DNA of 64,000 bases from CAJQGY01 sp964417685 (GCA_964417685.1 CAYQIT010000002.1:124001-188000), one strand, 5' to 3'; shown: positions 26,659-36,067, numbered from the stretch's first letter. Notes: generated by a model not told the origin, from the letters alone. Made by a program: numbers and translations.

Positions 26659-28039
26659 AAAGATTAGAAAAATTCATTTTGTTGGTATTGGTGGTGCTGG
26701 CATGATTGGCATAGCAAGGGTATTGCTTCAAAAAGGCTACAAAGTTTCAGGGTCTGATTTGTCTATTTCATCAGATTTATTAAAGTTAAAGAAGGAGGGC
26801 GCAACAGTCTTTAAAGGGCATGCTGGAGCAAATGTTATTAACAAAGATCTTATAGTACTCTCATCTGCAATTAATAAGAATAACCCTGAGTTAATAAATG
26901 CTATTAAGCTTGGTATCACTGTGATTCCAAGAGCCGAAATGTTGGGAAGCATTATGAGAGGTTACGATAGTATTGCAATTGCTGGCAGTCATGGGAAAAC
27001 AACTACAACAAGCATGCTTGCAAAAATCTTTAGTGAGGGCAATCTAAGCCCTACTTATGTTGTGGGCGGAAAAGTTCTTAGCTCTGATCTTAATTCTGAT
27101 TTAGGAAGTGGAAAATATCTTATCGCAGAAGCAGATGAAAGTGACGGCTCATTTATTCATTTGCATCCCAATGCAGCTGTGGTTACAAATATTGATGATG
27201 ATCATCTAGTCCATTATGAGAACAATTTTGAAAAACTATTAGATGCTTTTGTAACATTCTTAGATAATGTGCCATTTTTTGGATATATAGTTATCAATAA
27301 TGATGATAAAAACATCAAGAAAATTTCAAAAAGAATTTCAAGAAAACAGATTAAATTTGGTTTCTCAAAATCTTCTGATTTTCAGATACAACAAGGTGAC
27401 TATAGTAAAGGTTTTCAAAATTTCTCTATCTTTAATAATTATAAAAATAAAAAATATACCTTTAGCATTTCTTCACCGGGTAAGCATAATATATACAACG
27501 CTGCTGCGGCTGCAGTACTGAGCATTGAAGAAGGGATTCCAATTAATACAATAAAGAAAGGCCTTAAAAACTTTTCAGGTGTTGGAAGAAGATACGAAAA
27601 ACACAATTTAAATATTAATGGCTCTGATATTCTTTTAATTGATGATTATGGTCACCACCCAATTGAGGTTTTATCTAATTTAAATGCAGTAAAGCAAGAA
27701 TTTCCATCTAAGAGAGTTTGTGTCATTTTCCAGCCACATAGGTTTTCAAGAACAGCGCAACTATTTGATGAATTTTTAAATGTTCTTAAAAAGACCAAAG
27801 CATTAGTTATGCTTGATATATATCCTGCCAGCGAGAAGCCTATAAAAGGAATCAATTCAGATGCAATAGTGCAATCTCTCAAGCAGATGGGACATAAGAA
27901 TTGTTATTTGGTTAAAAACCATCAAGATGTTAATAATTTTATTGAAAAAAATTATTTGAATTTCGATATATTTATTACCCAGGGCGCAGGTAGCATTGCA
28001 GGGGTATGTGACTTAATTACAGATAAATGGAAAGCATAA
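26645..28039 (+). CDS. murC: UDP-MurNAc:L-alanine ligase MurC
   Basis: ATP-dependent ligase adding the first peptide residue to UDP-MurNAc. The Rossmann start is HFVGIGGAGMIGIARVL, the P-loop AGSHGKTTTTS, followed by IAEADESDGSF, NIDDDHLVHY, GVGRRYEKH, DDYGHHPIEV and FQPHRFSRT, all standard. Length 464 is near E. coli (491). Overlaps ddlB by 13 nt. Confidence 0.97.
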   Translation: MEPFKKIRKIHFVGIGGAGMIGIARVLLQKGYKVSGSDLSISSDLLKLKKEGATVFKGHAGANVINKDLIVLSSAINKNNPELINAIKLGITVIPRAEMLGSIMRGYDSIAIAGSHGKTTTTSMLAKIFSEGNLSPTYVVGGKVLSSDLNSDLGSGKYLIAEADESDGSFIHLHPNAAVVTNIDDDHLVHYENNFEKLLDAFVTFLDNVPFFGYIVINNDDKNIKKISKRISRKQIKFGFSKSSDFQIQQGDYSKGFQNFSIFNNYKNKKYTFSISSPGKHNIYNAAAAAVLSIEEGIPINTIKKGLKNFSGVGRRYEKHNLNINGSDILLIDDYGHHPIEVLSNLNAVKQEFPSKRVCVIFQPHRFSRTAQLFDEFLNVLKKTKALVMLDIYPASEKPIKGINSDAIVQSLKQMGHKNCYLVKNHQDVNNFIEKNYLNFDIFITQGAGSIAGVCDLITDKWKA

Positions 28040-28953
28040 AAAATATAGCAATTATTTACGGAGGCAGTTCAGCTGAAAGAGAGGTTTCCATTGAGAGCGG
28101 GGAAGGTATTTTTAATGGTCTCTCAAAAATGGGTATAAATAGCACCTTGATTGAATATGCTGATTTTAAAAAAATCTCGTTAGGTAACTTTGATATGGTT
28201 TTTATTGCTTTACATGGTCATGAAGGTGAAAGTGGGGAGCTGCAAAAAGTCTTATCTGATAGAAATATAAAATATACCGGATCAAGTTTTAAAGGATGTT
28301 CACAAACCTGGAATAAAAGAATCTGCAAAGAAATTCTTTTAGAAAATCATATTAGTACTCCCAAATGGATATCTGTAAGCAATTTAGAAACGGATCTTAA
28401 ATCAAATTCAGTCGAAGGCCTTTATCAAAAACTAAAAAGTGAAATGGGTGAAGAAATATTTATGAAACCATCAGAGGATGGGTCCAGCATCGATATTTTT
28501 AAAATCGAAAGCAAAGGGTCATTCATGAATGCTATTAATGATTGCATTAATTTAAATAGAGAGTTTATTTTTGAAGAAGCTATTAGCGGAAAGGAGATAA
28601 CAGTAGGTATTATTAATAACAAGTGCTTGCCCCCAGTTGAAATACAAACTAATAATATTTTTTATAATTATGAAGCTAAATATTTATCAAATGAAACTAG
28701 TTTAATAGAAGCTGATTTGTCAGAAGAAAAAAAGGAAGAAATTCAGCAAATGGCATTAAATGCATTTCATGCTTGTGGATGTAAGAGTTGGGCCAGAGTA
28801 GATTTCTTACAAGATAATAATGGAAATTTCTTTGTTATCGAGATTAATACAGCTCCTGGGATGACTTCTCACAGTCTAGTGCCAAAAGCAGGAAGCTTTT
28901 TGGGTTTGTCTTATGAAGAAGTTTTAAAAAATATTATAAATGCTTCACTTTAG
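28027..28953 (+). CDS. ddlB: D-alanine-D-alanine ligase DdlB
   Basis: ATP-grasp enzyme making D-Ala-D-Ala for MurF. The N-terminal IIYGGSSAEREVSIESG, ALHGHEGESGELQ, KPSEDGSSIDIFK, the ATP-grasp end EINTAPGMTSHSLVPKAG and Tyr in the omega loop region support this. Length 308 matches E. coli DdlB (306). Its stop overlaps the ftsQ start by 14 nt. Confidence 0.96.
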   Translation: MESIKNIAIIYGGSSAEREVSIESGEGIFNGLSKMGINSTLIEYADFKKISLGNFDMVFIALHGHEGESGELQKVLSDRNIKYTGSSFKGCSQTWNKRICKEILLENHISTPKWISVSNLETDLKSNSVEGLYQKLKSEMGEEIFMKPSEDGSSIDIFKIESKGSFMNAINDCINLNREFIFEEAISGKEITVGIINNKCLPPVEIQTNNIFYNYEAKYLSNETSLIEADLSEEKKEEIQQMALNAFHACGCKSWARVDFLQDNNGNFFVIEINTAPGMTSHSLVPKAGSFLGLSYEEVLKNIINASL

Positions 28954-29557
28954 ATACTTATTAATATTTTTCTATAGTATTAATACATCTGCTCAACTAA
29001 ATATTGAAGTTACATTTGAAGATCCAATAGAATTTGAATCTCAATTAAAATTTATTGAGAGTCTTGATGATATGGGTTCTGTAAAATCCTTAAAGAATGC
29101 CTTAGAAAATCAAGAATGGATTGATAGCTATATTTTTAACAGAATCCCTTTTGATGATAATATTGAGGTATATATTTCATCTAAGAAGCCATTATTTAAT
29201 CTAAACAATGAATTCTATGTAGACTATGATCTTGATAAGTTTAGCTACTCAGCAAGTAATAGAAGCTATCTCAGGGTGAATGGAGATATCTCCAATCTTA
29301 GTGACATAATTAATTTAATAGAGTTTGCGAAGGAACTTGATAACAATATTTTAAATAAATTAGAATTAATTGAGTACAGCCATATATTTGGTTGGTTGAT
29401 AGTGCTAGATCAAACAGAAATTAAGCTAGGTAAAGAAATAACAATTAAAAAGTTCAAACTATTGGAAGAAACTATAGAATATTTAGATATTAATAATAAA
29501 ATTCCTAGTATGATAGATCTAAGATATAAAGATGGGGTTGCTATAAAGAATGGGTAA
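28940..29557 (+). CDS. ftsQ: Cell division protein FtsQ, short form
   Basis: Bitopic divisome protein with a periplasmic POTRA domain that recruits FtsB/FtsL. Called mainly by position between ddlB and ftsA and by the C-terminal MIDLRYKDGVAIK, matching the family end (VDMRY..G.A). Residues 4-14 form a short hydrophobic stretch, then NTSAQ, which looks more like a signal peptide than a long anchor. At 205 residues it is well below E. coli FtsQ (276), lacking most of the cytoplasmic tail. Overlaps ftsA by 8 nt. Confidence 0.78.
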   Translation: MLHFRYLLIFFYSINTSAQLNIEVTFEDPIEFESQLKFIESLDDMGSVKSLKNALENQEWIDSYIFNRIPFDDNIEVYISSKKPLFNLNNEFYVDYDLDKFSYSASNRSYLRVNGDISNLSDIINLIEFAKELDNNILNKLELIEYSHIFGWLIVLDQTEIKLGKEITIKKFKLLEETIEYLDINNKIPSMIDLRYKDGVAIKNG

Positions 29558-30776
29558 TAATTCAAAAAATTCAAATATTGTTGTTGGTCTTGATATTGGC
29601 ACCTCAAAGGTTGTTTGTATTGTCGGAAAGAAAAGTAAGGCCGGTGAGCTTGAAGTAATTTCATTAGGATCTTATCCATCTAGTGGACTAAAAAAAGGAG
29701 TAGTCGTTAATATTGAAGCAACTACTGATGCAATAAAAAAAGCTGTAGAGCAGGCTCAATCCATTATTGAGGAAAAAATTAAATCAATATACGTTGGCGT
29801 TGCTGGAAATCACATAAGAAGCATTAATTCTCAGGGTATTGTTGGTATTAAAGACAAGGAAGTAAAACCTTTTGATATTGAAAAAGTAATTGATTCAGCT
29901 TCATCTGTTTCCATACCATCTGATCAAGAAGTTCTCCACGTTCTGCCTCAAGAGTATGTAATTGATGACCAGGATGGCATTAAAGAACCATTAGGCATGT
30001 CTGGAGTGAGATTAGAGGCAAGGGTTCATTTAGTCACTTGTTCAAATAGCGCGCTTAGAAATATAGAAAAGTGTGTAAAAAATTGTGGTTTAGCTGTAAG
30101 TGGTTTTGTTTTGGAGCAACTAGCAAGTTCATATTCAATTCTTTCCGATGATGAAAAAGATTTAGGTGTCTGCTTGGTTGACATTGGTGGAGGAACGACA
30201 GATATAGCAATTTTCAATGCTGGATCAATTGTTCATACGGGCGTAATACCTATTGCTGGTGATCAAGTTACAAGCGATATAGCGCAAGCTTTAAGAACTC
30301 CTACTCCACAAGCAGAGGAGATAAAGCAAAAACATGGTTGTTCGGTTTCTGAATTTACATCAGATGAAGAAAGTATTGAAGTTCCAGGAGTTGGTGGCAG
30401 GCCGCCAAGAGAGCTTTCTAGGAGGTCCCTTGCTGAAATTATAGAGCCAAGATATGTTGAGTTATTTGAGCTTATTAAAGCTGAAATTTCTAGAAATGGT
30501 TTCGAAGATAAAATACCTGCAGGTATAGTTTTTACAGGGGGAACTTCAAAGATTGAGGGAGTAGTTGAGTTGGCTGAATCCATCTTTCAGACAAGTGTAA
30601 GGCTTGGAGTTCCTAATAATTTTATTGGTATGGAGAATATCTTACAGAATCCAATATATTCAACATCTATAGGCTTGGTAGAGCATGGTCATAACCAAAT
30701 GACCTCAGATCTTGTTGCAGAAAGCAACCAAACCCTCTGGTCAAAACTGCTTAAAATAGTTAAAAGCGAGTATTGA
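29550..30776 (+). CDS. ftsA: Cell division actin-like protein FtsA
   Basis: Actin-fold ATPase that tethers FtsZ to the membrane. Phosphate-1 motif VGLDIGTSKVVCIVG, the 1C subdomain, phosphate-2 CLVDIGGGTTDIAIF and adenosine motif GIVFTGGTSKIEG are present. The C-terminal tail (TLWSKLLKIVKSEY) forms the expected amphipathic membrane helix. Length 408. It ends the division cluster; ftsZ, its normal next neighbour, is absent and a promoter for rpsF overlaps the ftsA stop. Confidence 0.97.
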   Translation: MGNNSKNSNIVVGLDIGTSKVVCIVGKKSKAGELEVISLGSYPSSGLKKGVVVNIEATTDAIKKAVEQAQSIIEEKIKSIYVGVAGNHIRSINSQGIVGIKDKEVKPFDIEKVIDSASSVSIPSDQEVLHVLPQEYVIDDQDGIKEPLGMSGVRLEARVHLVTCSNSALRNIEKCVKNCGLAVSGFVLEQLASSYSILSDDEKDLGVCLVDIGGGTTDIAIFNAGSIVHTGVIPIAGDQVTSDIAQALRTPTPQAEEIKQKHGCSVSEFTSDEESIEVPGVGGRPPRELSRRSLAEIIEPRYVELFELIKAEISRNGFEDKIPAGIVFTGGTSKIEGVVELAESIFQTSVRLGVPNNFIGMENILQNPIYSTSIGLVEHGHNQMTSDLVAESNQTLWSKLLKIVKSEY

Positions 30777-30801
30777 TTCTAGAATTTAATTCAATTAGAA
30801 T
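30773..30801 (+). promoter_or_regulatory. Promoter of the rpsF-rpsR-rplI operon
   Basis: TTGATT (30773-30778), a 17-base spacer and TAGAAT (30796-30801) form a good sigma-70 promoter. The -35 overlaps the ftsA stop codon. The predicted start near 30808 gives a leader of about 50 nt, with a Shine-Dalgarno AGGGA before the rpsF ATG at 30858. Confidence 0.65.
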
Positions 30802-30808
30802 GCCTTTT

Positions 30809-30830
30809 CCTTGGTTTTTACCAATTAAGG
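30809..30830 (+). promoter_or_regulatory. Hairpin in rpsF leader, candidate S6:S18 autoregulatory element
   Basis: TTGGT (30811-30815) and ACCAA (30820-30824) pair around a TTTT loop; flanking CC (30809-30810) and GG (30829-30830) can extend it past a bulge. In many bacteria the S6:S18 complex binds a hairpin in the rpsF leader. I see the hairpin but cannot match the published consensus with certainty. Confidence 0.35.
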
Positions 30831-30857
30831 TAGAAATCTTTAACCATAGGGAAACAT

Positions 30858-31259
30858 ATGAAAAAATACGAAGCAGTCCTTATATTAAATCCAAATCTTT
30901 CTTCAAAAGTTGAGGATTTTAAAGAAGAGTTCAATAAGTTATTAACAGATAATTCATTTAAGATTACCAAATTAGAAGACGTTGGCAGACGCCAACTAGC
31001 TTATTCAATAAATAATCATAATAAAGGTCATTACTTATTAATGAACCTTGAAGGTGAGCCAAGTAAGTTGTTAGAAATTGAAACAAAAATCAAATATAAC
31101 GAATCGATAATAAGACATCTTGTTCTTGCTGTAAAAAACCATTCTGAGGATGAGTCCGCGCTAATGGCAGAATCTAAAAATAAAAAATCAGAAGCAAGCG
31201 AGAGTAAAAAAGAAGCAGTTCAAAAAGATGCTGATGCCAAGGAGAAGAATGATGAGTAA
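30858..31259 (+). CDS. rpsF: 30S ribosomal protein S6
   Basis: Small-subunit protein. The N-terminal MKKYEAVLILNPNLS and the central DVGRRQLAYSINNHNKGHYLLMNLEG are typical, and a charged C-terminal tail of about 35 residues rich in Lys, Glu and Ser follows residue 98. Length 133. The Shine-Dalgarno is AGGGA. The 3' end overlaps the start of rpsR by 8 nt, and S6 and S18 form a pair on the ribosome. Confidence 0.96.
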   Translation: MKKYEAVLILNPNLSSKVEDFKEEFNKLLTDNSFKITKLEDVGRRQLAYSINNHNKGHYLLMNLEGEPSKLLEIETKIKYNESIIRHLVLAVKNHSEDESALMAESKNKKSEASESKKEAVQKDADAKEKNDE

Positions 31260-31446
31260 GTATGAATTGCCGAAGAACTTTGATTATAAGAATACCGATC
31301 TACTAAAACAGTTCATCACCGAAACAGGTAAAATAATGCCTGCAAGAGTTACTGGGGTATCCGCTTCAAACCAAAGAAAGATAACTAAATCAATTAAGAT
31401 TGCTAGATTTTTAGCACTCTTACCATACACTGACATGCATCAATAA
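31252..31446 (+). CDS. rpsR: 30S ribosomal protein S18
   Basis: S18 of 64 residues, with DYKNTDLLKQFITETGKIMPARVTG and the C-terminal LLPYTDMHQ ending. Tandem ATG codons sit at 31249 and 31252; I chose 31252 because it is 7 nt after AAGGAG (31239-31244). An in-frame ATG at 31228 would lie inside rpsF before the Shine-Dalgarno. It lacks the basic RRRKFCRF-type N-terminus of E. coli S18, so it is about 11 residues shorter. Confidence 0.93.
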   Translation: MSKYELPKNFDYKNTDLLKQFITETGKIMPARVTGVSASNQRKITKSIKIARFLALLPYTDMHQ

Positions 31447-31455
31447 GAGGCAATT

Positions 31456-31902
31456 ATGAAAATTATACTTTTAGATAAAATTCAGAGGTTAGGCGAGATC
31501 GGAGATATTGTTGAAGTTAATTCAGGATATGCACGAAATTTTCTAATTCCTCAAAAGAAAGCTGCATTTGCTAGTGATAAAAATATCAAAGAGGTTGAGG
31601 CAAGAAAAGAAGAACTTGCTGCCGCATCTGCTGATTTATTAACACAAGCACAGGCAAGATCTGAATCAATTGAAGGGTCTTCATGTGAGATATTTGTTCC
31701 AGTAACTGAAGAAGGTGCATTATATGGTTCAGTTGGAACAAGAGAAATATCTGAAGCATTTATTGAAACTGGTGTTGAGATTGATAAAAGTGAGGTTCAA
31801 CTTCCGGACGGGCCAATTAAAGAACAGGGCGAATTTAATATTGTTATAAGTGTTCACCCTGAGGTATCTGCAAACGTTGTTGTAAAAGTATCTGCTGAAT
31901 AG
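31456..31902 (+). CDS. rplI: 50S ribosomal protein L9
   Basis: Two-domain L9: N-terminal MKIILLDKIQRLGEIGDIVEVNSGYARNFLIP's start is the standard N-domain, followed by the long connecting helix (residues about 40-75) and a C-terminal domain with GALYGSVGTREISEA. Length 148 equals the family norm. Shine-Dalgarno AGAGG is 6 nt upstream. Confidence 0.96.
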   Translation: MKIILLDKIQRLGEIGDIVEVNSGYARNFLIPQKKAAFASDKNIKEVEARKEELAAASADLLTQAQARSESIEGSSCEIFVPVTEEGALYGSVGTREISEAFIETGVEIDKSEVQLPDGPIKEQGEFNIVISVHPEVSANVVVKVSAE

Positions 31903-31915
31903 TTGTGTATTTTAA

Positions 31916-31937
31916 AATATGATGTAAAAATCATATT
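31916..31937. repeat. Perfect 8-bp inverted repeat before dnaB
   Basis: AATATGAT (31916-31923) and ATCATATT (31930-31937) are exact reverse complements separated by GTAAAA, ending 3 nt before the dnaB ATG. It is pure AT-type, so weak as a terminator; it could be an operator or a leader hairpin. Function unknown. Confidence 0.4.
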
Positions 31938-31940
31938 CTT

Positions 31941-33308
31941 ATGTCAGATATTTCAATAGACCAAAATAATCAAGCTAGAGAAGCTGAAAGAGCCGTGCTC
32001 GGAGGCCTAATGCTTGAAACTCATAGGTTTGATACAGTCATACAAGTTATTACCGAAACTGATTTCCAGGGCAAAGATCATCAAATTATATTTGAATCTA
32101 TGTCAGAGCTTGTAAATGAAAACAAGCCATTAGATCCATTAACGGTCTCTGAAAAACTAGATAATAGTAACAACCTAAATAGAGTAGGTGGAAAAAACTA
32201 TTTAATTGAGCTTGCAACCTCAACTCCATCAGCTGCCAATCTTGAAGCCTATGCTGAGATAATAAGACAGAGGTCTATATCTAGAAAACTTATGCAGGCT
32301 AACTCCGAGATTACAGATTTAATTAACAATCCTCAGGGTCAGAATGGTGAAGAGCTTTTAGATCATGCTGAAAGATTAATCTTCTCTTTAAATGATGAAA
32401 CAAGTCAAAATGATTCATCTCTTCAGTCAATGAAAGAATTAATTCCATCGACTATGGATAGATTGCATGAGCTTTCTAATAAAAAGGGTGGGTTGATAGG
32501 CTCCTCAACAGGTTTTACAGATTTAGATAAAAAGCTACAAGGAATTCAGAATGGTGATTTGATAATTGTTGCTGGTCGTCCAAGTATGGGTAAAACATCA
32601 TTTGCAATGAATATAGCTGAAAACGTTCTTACGAATGACGATACTGATGGAGCAGTTTTAATTTTTAGTTTAGAGATGCCAGGTGAATCACTTACAACAA
32701 GAATGTTGTCTGGAATGAGCAAGCTTGATCAACAAAATGTTAGATCTGGTATGTTAAGAGATGATCAGCTGAAAATTCTTTTAGAAGAGGGAGAAAGATT
32801 AAAGAATTTACCTCTATGGATTGATGATAGTTCGCTTTTAACGCCAATGGAGCTCAGAGCTAAGGCTCGAAGGCTGGCAAGATCTGAGGGAGGACTATCT
32901 TTAATAGTTGTTGATTATCTTCAGTTAATGCAACTTCCAACATCTGCCGAAAATCGTGTGAATCAAATCTCTGAAATATCAAGGTCATTAAAATCCTTAG
33001 CAAAAGAGCTTGATGTTCCTGTTGTAGCTTTATCTCAGCTGAATAGAGCAGTAGAGCAAAGACCAAACAAAAGACCAATAATGGCTGATTTAAGAGACTC
33101 TGGAGCAATAGAACAAGATGCAGATGTTATTTTGTTTATATATAGAGATGAAGTTTATAATGAAGATTCTGAACAGGGCAACAAAGCCGAAATAATTATA
33201 GGTAAACAAAGAAATGGTCCTATAGGTACTGTTCATCTTACTTTCCTTAAAGAATACACAAGATTTGAAAACTTTTCTAATGATGGGTTCTACGATTCTT
33301 TTGAATGA
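31941..33308 (+). CDS. dnaB: Replicative DNA helicase DnaB
   Basis: Hexameric 5'-3' helicase at the replication fork. An N-terminal domain (residues 1-110, REAERAVLGGLMLET) precedes the RecA-like motor with Walker A GRPSMGKTSF, Walker B LIVVDYLQLM and the ALSQLNRAVEQR segment. Length 455 is close to the norm. The end overlaps alr by 4 nt. The rpsF-rpsR-rplI-dnaB-alr order is conserved in gammaproteobacteria. Confidence 0.97.
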   Translation: MSDISIDQNNQAREAERAVLGGLMLETHRFDTVIQVITETDFQGKDHQIIFESMSELVNENKPLDPLTVSEKLDNSNNLNRVGGKNYLIELATSTPSAANLEAYAEIIRQRSISRKLMQANSEITDLINNPQGQNGEELLDHAERLIFSLNDETSQNDSSLQSMKELIPSTMDRLHELSNKKGGLIGSSTGFTDLDKKLQGIQNGDLIIVAGRPSMGKTSFAMNIAENVLTNDDTDGAVLIFSLEMPGESLTTRMLSGMSKLDQQNVRSGMLRDDQLKILLEEGERLKNLPLWIDDSSLLTPMELRAKARRLARSEGGLSLIVVDYLQLMQLPTSAENRVNQISEISRSLKSLAKELDVPVVALSQLNRAVEQRPNKRPIMADLRDSGAIEQDADVILFIYRDEVYNEDSEQGNKAEIIIGKQRNGPIGTVHLTFLKEYTRFENFSNDGFYDSFE

Positions 33309-34360
33309 CCTCGCTTAAATCAGAATTATTAATTGACCCATCCATAATCCAAGAAAATATTCTTTATATAAAGAGTTTAATGCCAAAAGACAGCAAATTT
33401 ATGGCTGTAATAAAGTCAGATGCTTATGGTCACATCATGGAGAACTTAATTAAAACTATTGATAGTCATGTAGATGGATATGGAACGGTTAGAATTGAAG
33501 AGGCTATAAGAATTAGAAATAAATCAAATAAAAAAATCTTATTAATGACAGGAGTATATTCTGACAAAGATCTTGACCTGGCCTCGAAACATAATTTTGA
33601 TTTAGTTGTGCATAATCAGACCCAATTTAATTTAATCCAAGAGAATGATTACTATAAAAACCTATGGTTCAAAGTTAATACTGGCATGAATAGACTGGGT
33701 TTCGAAGAACAGCATTTTTTAGATATATATAATAAAAATCTTCAAGATAAAAAGATTGTTCTCATGTCGCATATGGCATCATCATCTGATCCAAAAAAAC
33801 ACAGCAACCAAGAACAGCTATCAAGATTTAATAACATTGCCAATCAGCTAGATGGAGCTTTTGAAAAGAGCATAGCAAATACTGGTTGTATTTTTAATTT
33901 TCCTGAACATTGTTATGACTGGGTTAGATGTGGTATTGGTATATTTGGTGGTTACGCAGGTTCGCACCAGCTTAAAACAGCTATGACTTTAAGATCACCA
34001 ATTGTTGATATAAGAGAAATTAAAAAAGGCGATTCCGTAGGGTACGATGGAAGAGCAATAGCTGAAAGTGACATGAGAATTGCAACAGTATATATAGGTT
34101 ATGCTGATGGTTTAGCCCAAAACCTAAAGGATGGAACCCTAACTCATGTTAATAACAAACCTGCAAAAATATTTGGAAAAGTTAGTATGGATCTTACAAC
34201 CATTGATGTCACGAATCACGAAGATTGCAAAATTGGTGATTTTTGCGAAATTTTCTCACCAGAATCTAGTATTAATAATGTTTCCATACCCAACGATCTA
34301 ATATCCTACGATCTTATGATTAGAATTAAATCTAGAGTAGAAAAAAAGTACATCAATTAG
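33305..34360 (+). CDS. alr: Alanine racemase
   Basis: PLP enzyme that makes D-alanine for DdlB (28.0 kb). The PLP lysine motif is FMAVIKSDAYGH near residue 38; the glycine-containing phosphate loop region RCGIGIFGGY and the catalytic-tyrosine segment (SVGYDGRAIAE) are visible. Length 351 is normal. Coupled to dnaB by a 4-nt overlap. Confidence 0.96.
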   Translation: MTSLKSELLIDPSIIQENILYIKSLMPKDSKFMAVIKSDAYGHIMENLIKTIDSHVDGYGTVRIEEAIRIRNKSNKKILLMTGVYSDKDLDLASKHNFDLVVHNQTQFNLIQENDYYKNLWFKVNTGMNRLGFEEQHFLDIYNKNLQDKKIVLMSHMASSSDPKKHSNQEQLSRFNNIANQLDGAFEKSIANTGCIFNFPEHCYDWVRCGIGIFGGYAGSHQLKTAMTLRSPIVDIREIKKGDSVGYDGRAIAESDMRIATVYIGYADGLAQNLKDGTLTHVNNKPAKIFGKVSMDLTTIDVTNHEDCKIGDFCEIFSPESSINNVSIPNDLISYDLMIRIKSRVEKKYIN

Positions 34361-34432
34361 TTAAATAAGCTTTTTAATATTCCACTATTAATCCATATCT
34401 GTTATTCTGTTATCCCATCATGATTGCATTAA

Positions 34433-36067
34433 ATGATGGCAAAAACTAAATACATTTTCGTTACTGGTGGAGTAGTTTCCTCTCTAGGAAAAGGTATAGC
34501 AGCAGCATCCTTAGGCGCTCTTCTTGAATCAAGAGGTCTTTCAGTTTCTCTTATAAAAGTTGATCCATATATAAATGTAGATCCTGGAACCATGAGCCCA
34601 TTCCAACATGGAGAAGTTTTTGTTACTAATGATGGAACTGAAACTGATCTTGATTTAGGTCATTATGAGCGTTTTGTAAGATACCAAGCATCTAATAAGA
34701 ATAATTTCACTGCAGGAAAAGTTTATGAAACAGTTATCAGGAATGAAAGAAAAGGTAAATATTTAGGTGGAACAGTTCAGGTAATCCCTCACATTACTAA
34801 TGAAATAAAACAAAGGATTAAAGCAGGTGGTCTTGGAAAGGATATTGCAATTGTTGAAATAGGTGGAACCGTTGGTGATATAGAAAGCCAACCTTTTGTT
34901 GAAGCTATAAGACAAATGGTATTAGAACTTCCAAAAACATCATCAGCTGTTGTTCATTTAACATTAGTTCCATTTATTAAAGTATCAGGTGAATTAAAAA
35001 CAAAACCCACTCAACATTCTGTCAAAGAGCTAAGGTCATTAGGGATAAGCCCAGACTGCTTGATATGCAGGTCTGAACAAGAGCTTCCCAAAGATGAAAA
35101 GAAAAAGATAGCTCTATTTTGTTCTGTTGATCAAGAGAATGTAATCTCAATGCATGATGTCCAAACCGTTTACTCAATACCTTTATTGTTAAATAAACAG
35201 AAAGTTGATGACATAATTTTAAAAAAATTAAATATTAAAACTCACAAACCAAAACTTGCAGATTGGAAAAGAGTTGTTAAGGCTAGTCTTAATCCAGAAA
35301 GAGAGGTGAATATTGCTTTTGTTGGAAAATACACAGAGCTACAAGACTCATACAAATCAATCAATGAAGCCTTGGAGCATGCTGGAATAAAGCATAAGAC
35401 AAGGGTAAATATAAATTTCGTGTTGGCTGAAACAATAACATCAAGAAATGTAAAAAAATTAATTGGAAAACATGATGCAGTTCTGGTGCCTGGAGGTTTT
35501 GGACAAAGGGGTGTAGAAGGTATGATTCTGGCTTGTAAATATGCAAGAGAAAATCAAATCCCTTATTTGGGTATTTGTCTTGGTATGCAGGTAGCAATTA
35601 TAGAGTACTGTAGAAATGTGCTAGGTTTGAAAGATGCAAATAGCACCGAATTTGATTCTAAAACAAAGAATCCAGTAATAGCACTTATCACTGAATGGAG
35701 TGATAGATCTGGCAAAAAGGAAGTAAGAAATAAAGATTCTGATCTAGGAGGAACTATGCGACTAGGTGGACAGCTTTGTAAACTTCAGAAAAGCTCAAAT
35801 GCTTATAAAATGTATAAGAAACTTGAAATTGTTGAAAGGCACAGACACAGATATGAAGTTAATCCATTCTATAAAGATGCAATGTCTAGTGCTGGGCTGT
35901 CTATCGTTGGAACCTCTAGCGATAAAAAGCTAGTAGAAATGATAGAAATCAATAACCATAAGTGGTTCCTAGCATGTCAATTTCATCCTGAGTTCACTTC
36001 CAATCCTAGAGATGGTCACCCTATATTTAATAGTTATATAAAGAGTACAATAAAGCATGAAAAATGA
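34433..36067 (+). CDS. pyrG: CTP synthase
   Basis: Makes CTP from UTP using glutamine. The N-terminal amidoligase domain begins KYIFVTGGVVSSLGKGI with DPYINVDPGTMSPFQHGEVFVT's core; the C-terminal glutaminase has the nucleophile motif GICLGMQ (Cys) and the QFHPEFTSNP histidine. Length 544. ATG codons at 34433 and 34436 are tandem and indistinguishable. No Shine-Dalgarno is visible. Overlaps kdsA by 11 nt. Confidence 0.97.
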   Translation: MMAKTKYIFVTGGVVSSLGKGIAAASLGALLESRGLSVSLIKVDPYINVDPGTMSPFQHGEVFVTNDGTETDLDLGHYERFVRYQASNKNNFTAGKVYETVIRNERKGKYLGGTVQVIPHITNEIKQRIKAGGLGKDIAIVEIGGTVGDIESQPFVEAIRQMVLELPKTSSAVVHLTLVPFIKVSGELKTKPTQHSVKELRSLGISPDCLICRSEQELPKDEKKKIALFCSVDQENVISMHDVQTVYSIPLLLNKQKVDDIILKKLNIKTHKPKLADWKRVVKASLNPEREVNIAFVGKYTELQDSYKSINEALEHAGIKHKTRVNINFVLAETITSRNVKKLIGKHDAVLVPGGFGQRGVEGMILACKYARENQIPYLGICLGMQVAIIEYCRNVLGLKDANSTEFDSKTKNPVIALITEWSDRSGKKEVRNKDSDLGGTMRLGGQLCKLQKSSNAYKMYKKLEIVERHRHRYEVNPFYKDAMSSAGLSIVGTSSDKKLVEMIEINNHKWFLACQFHPEFTSNPRDGHPIFNSYIKSTIKHEK

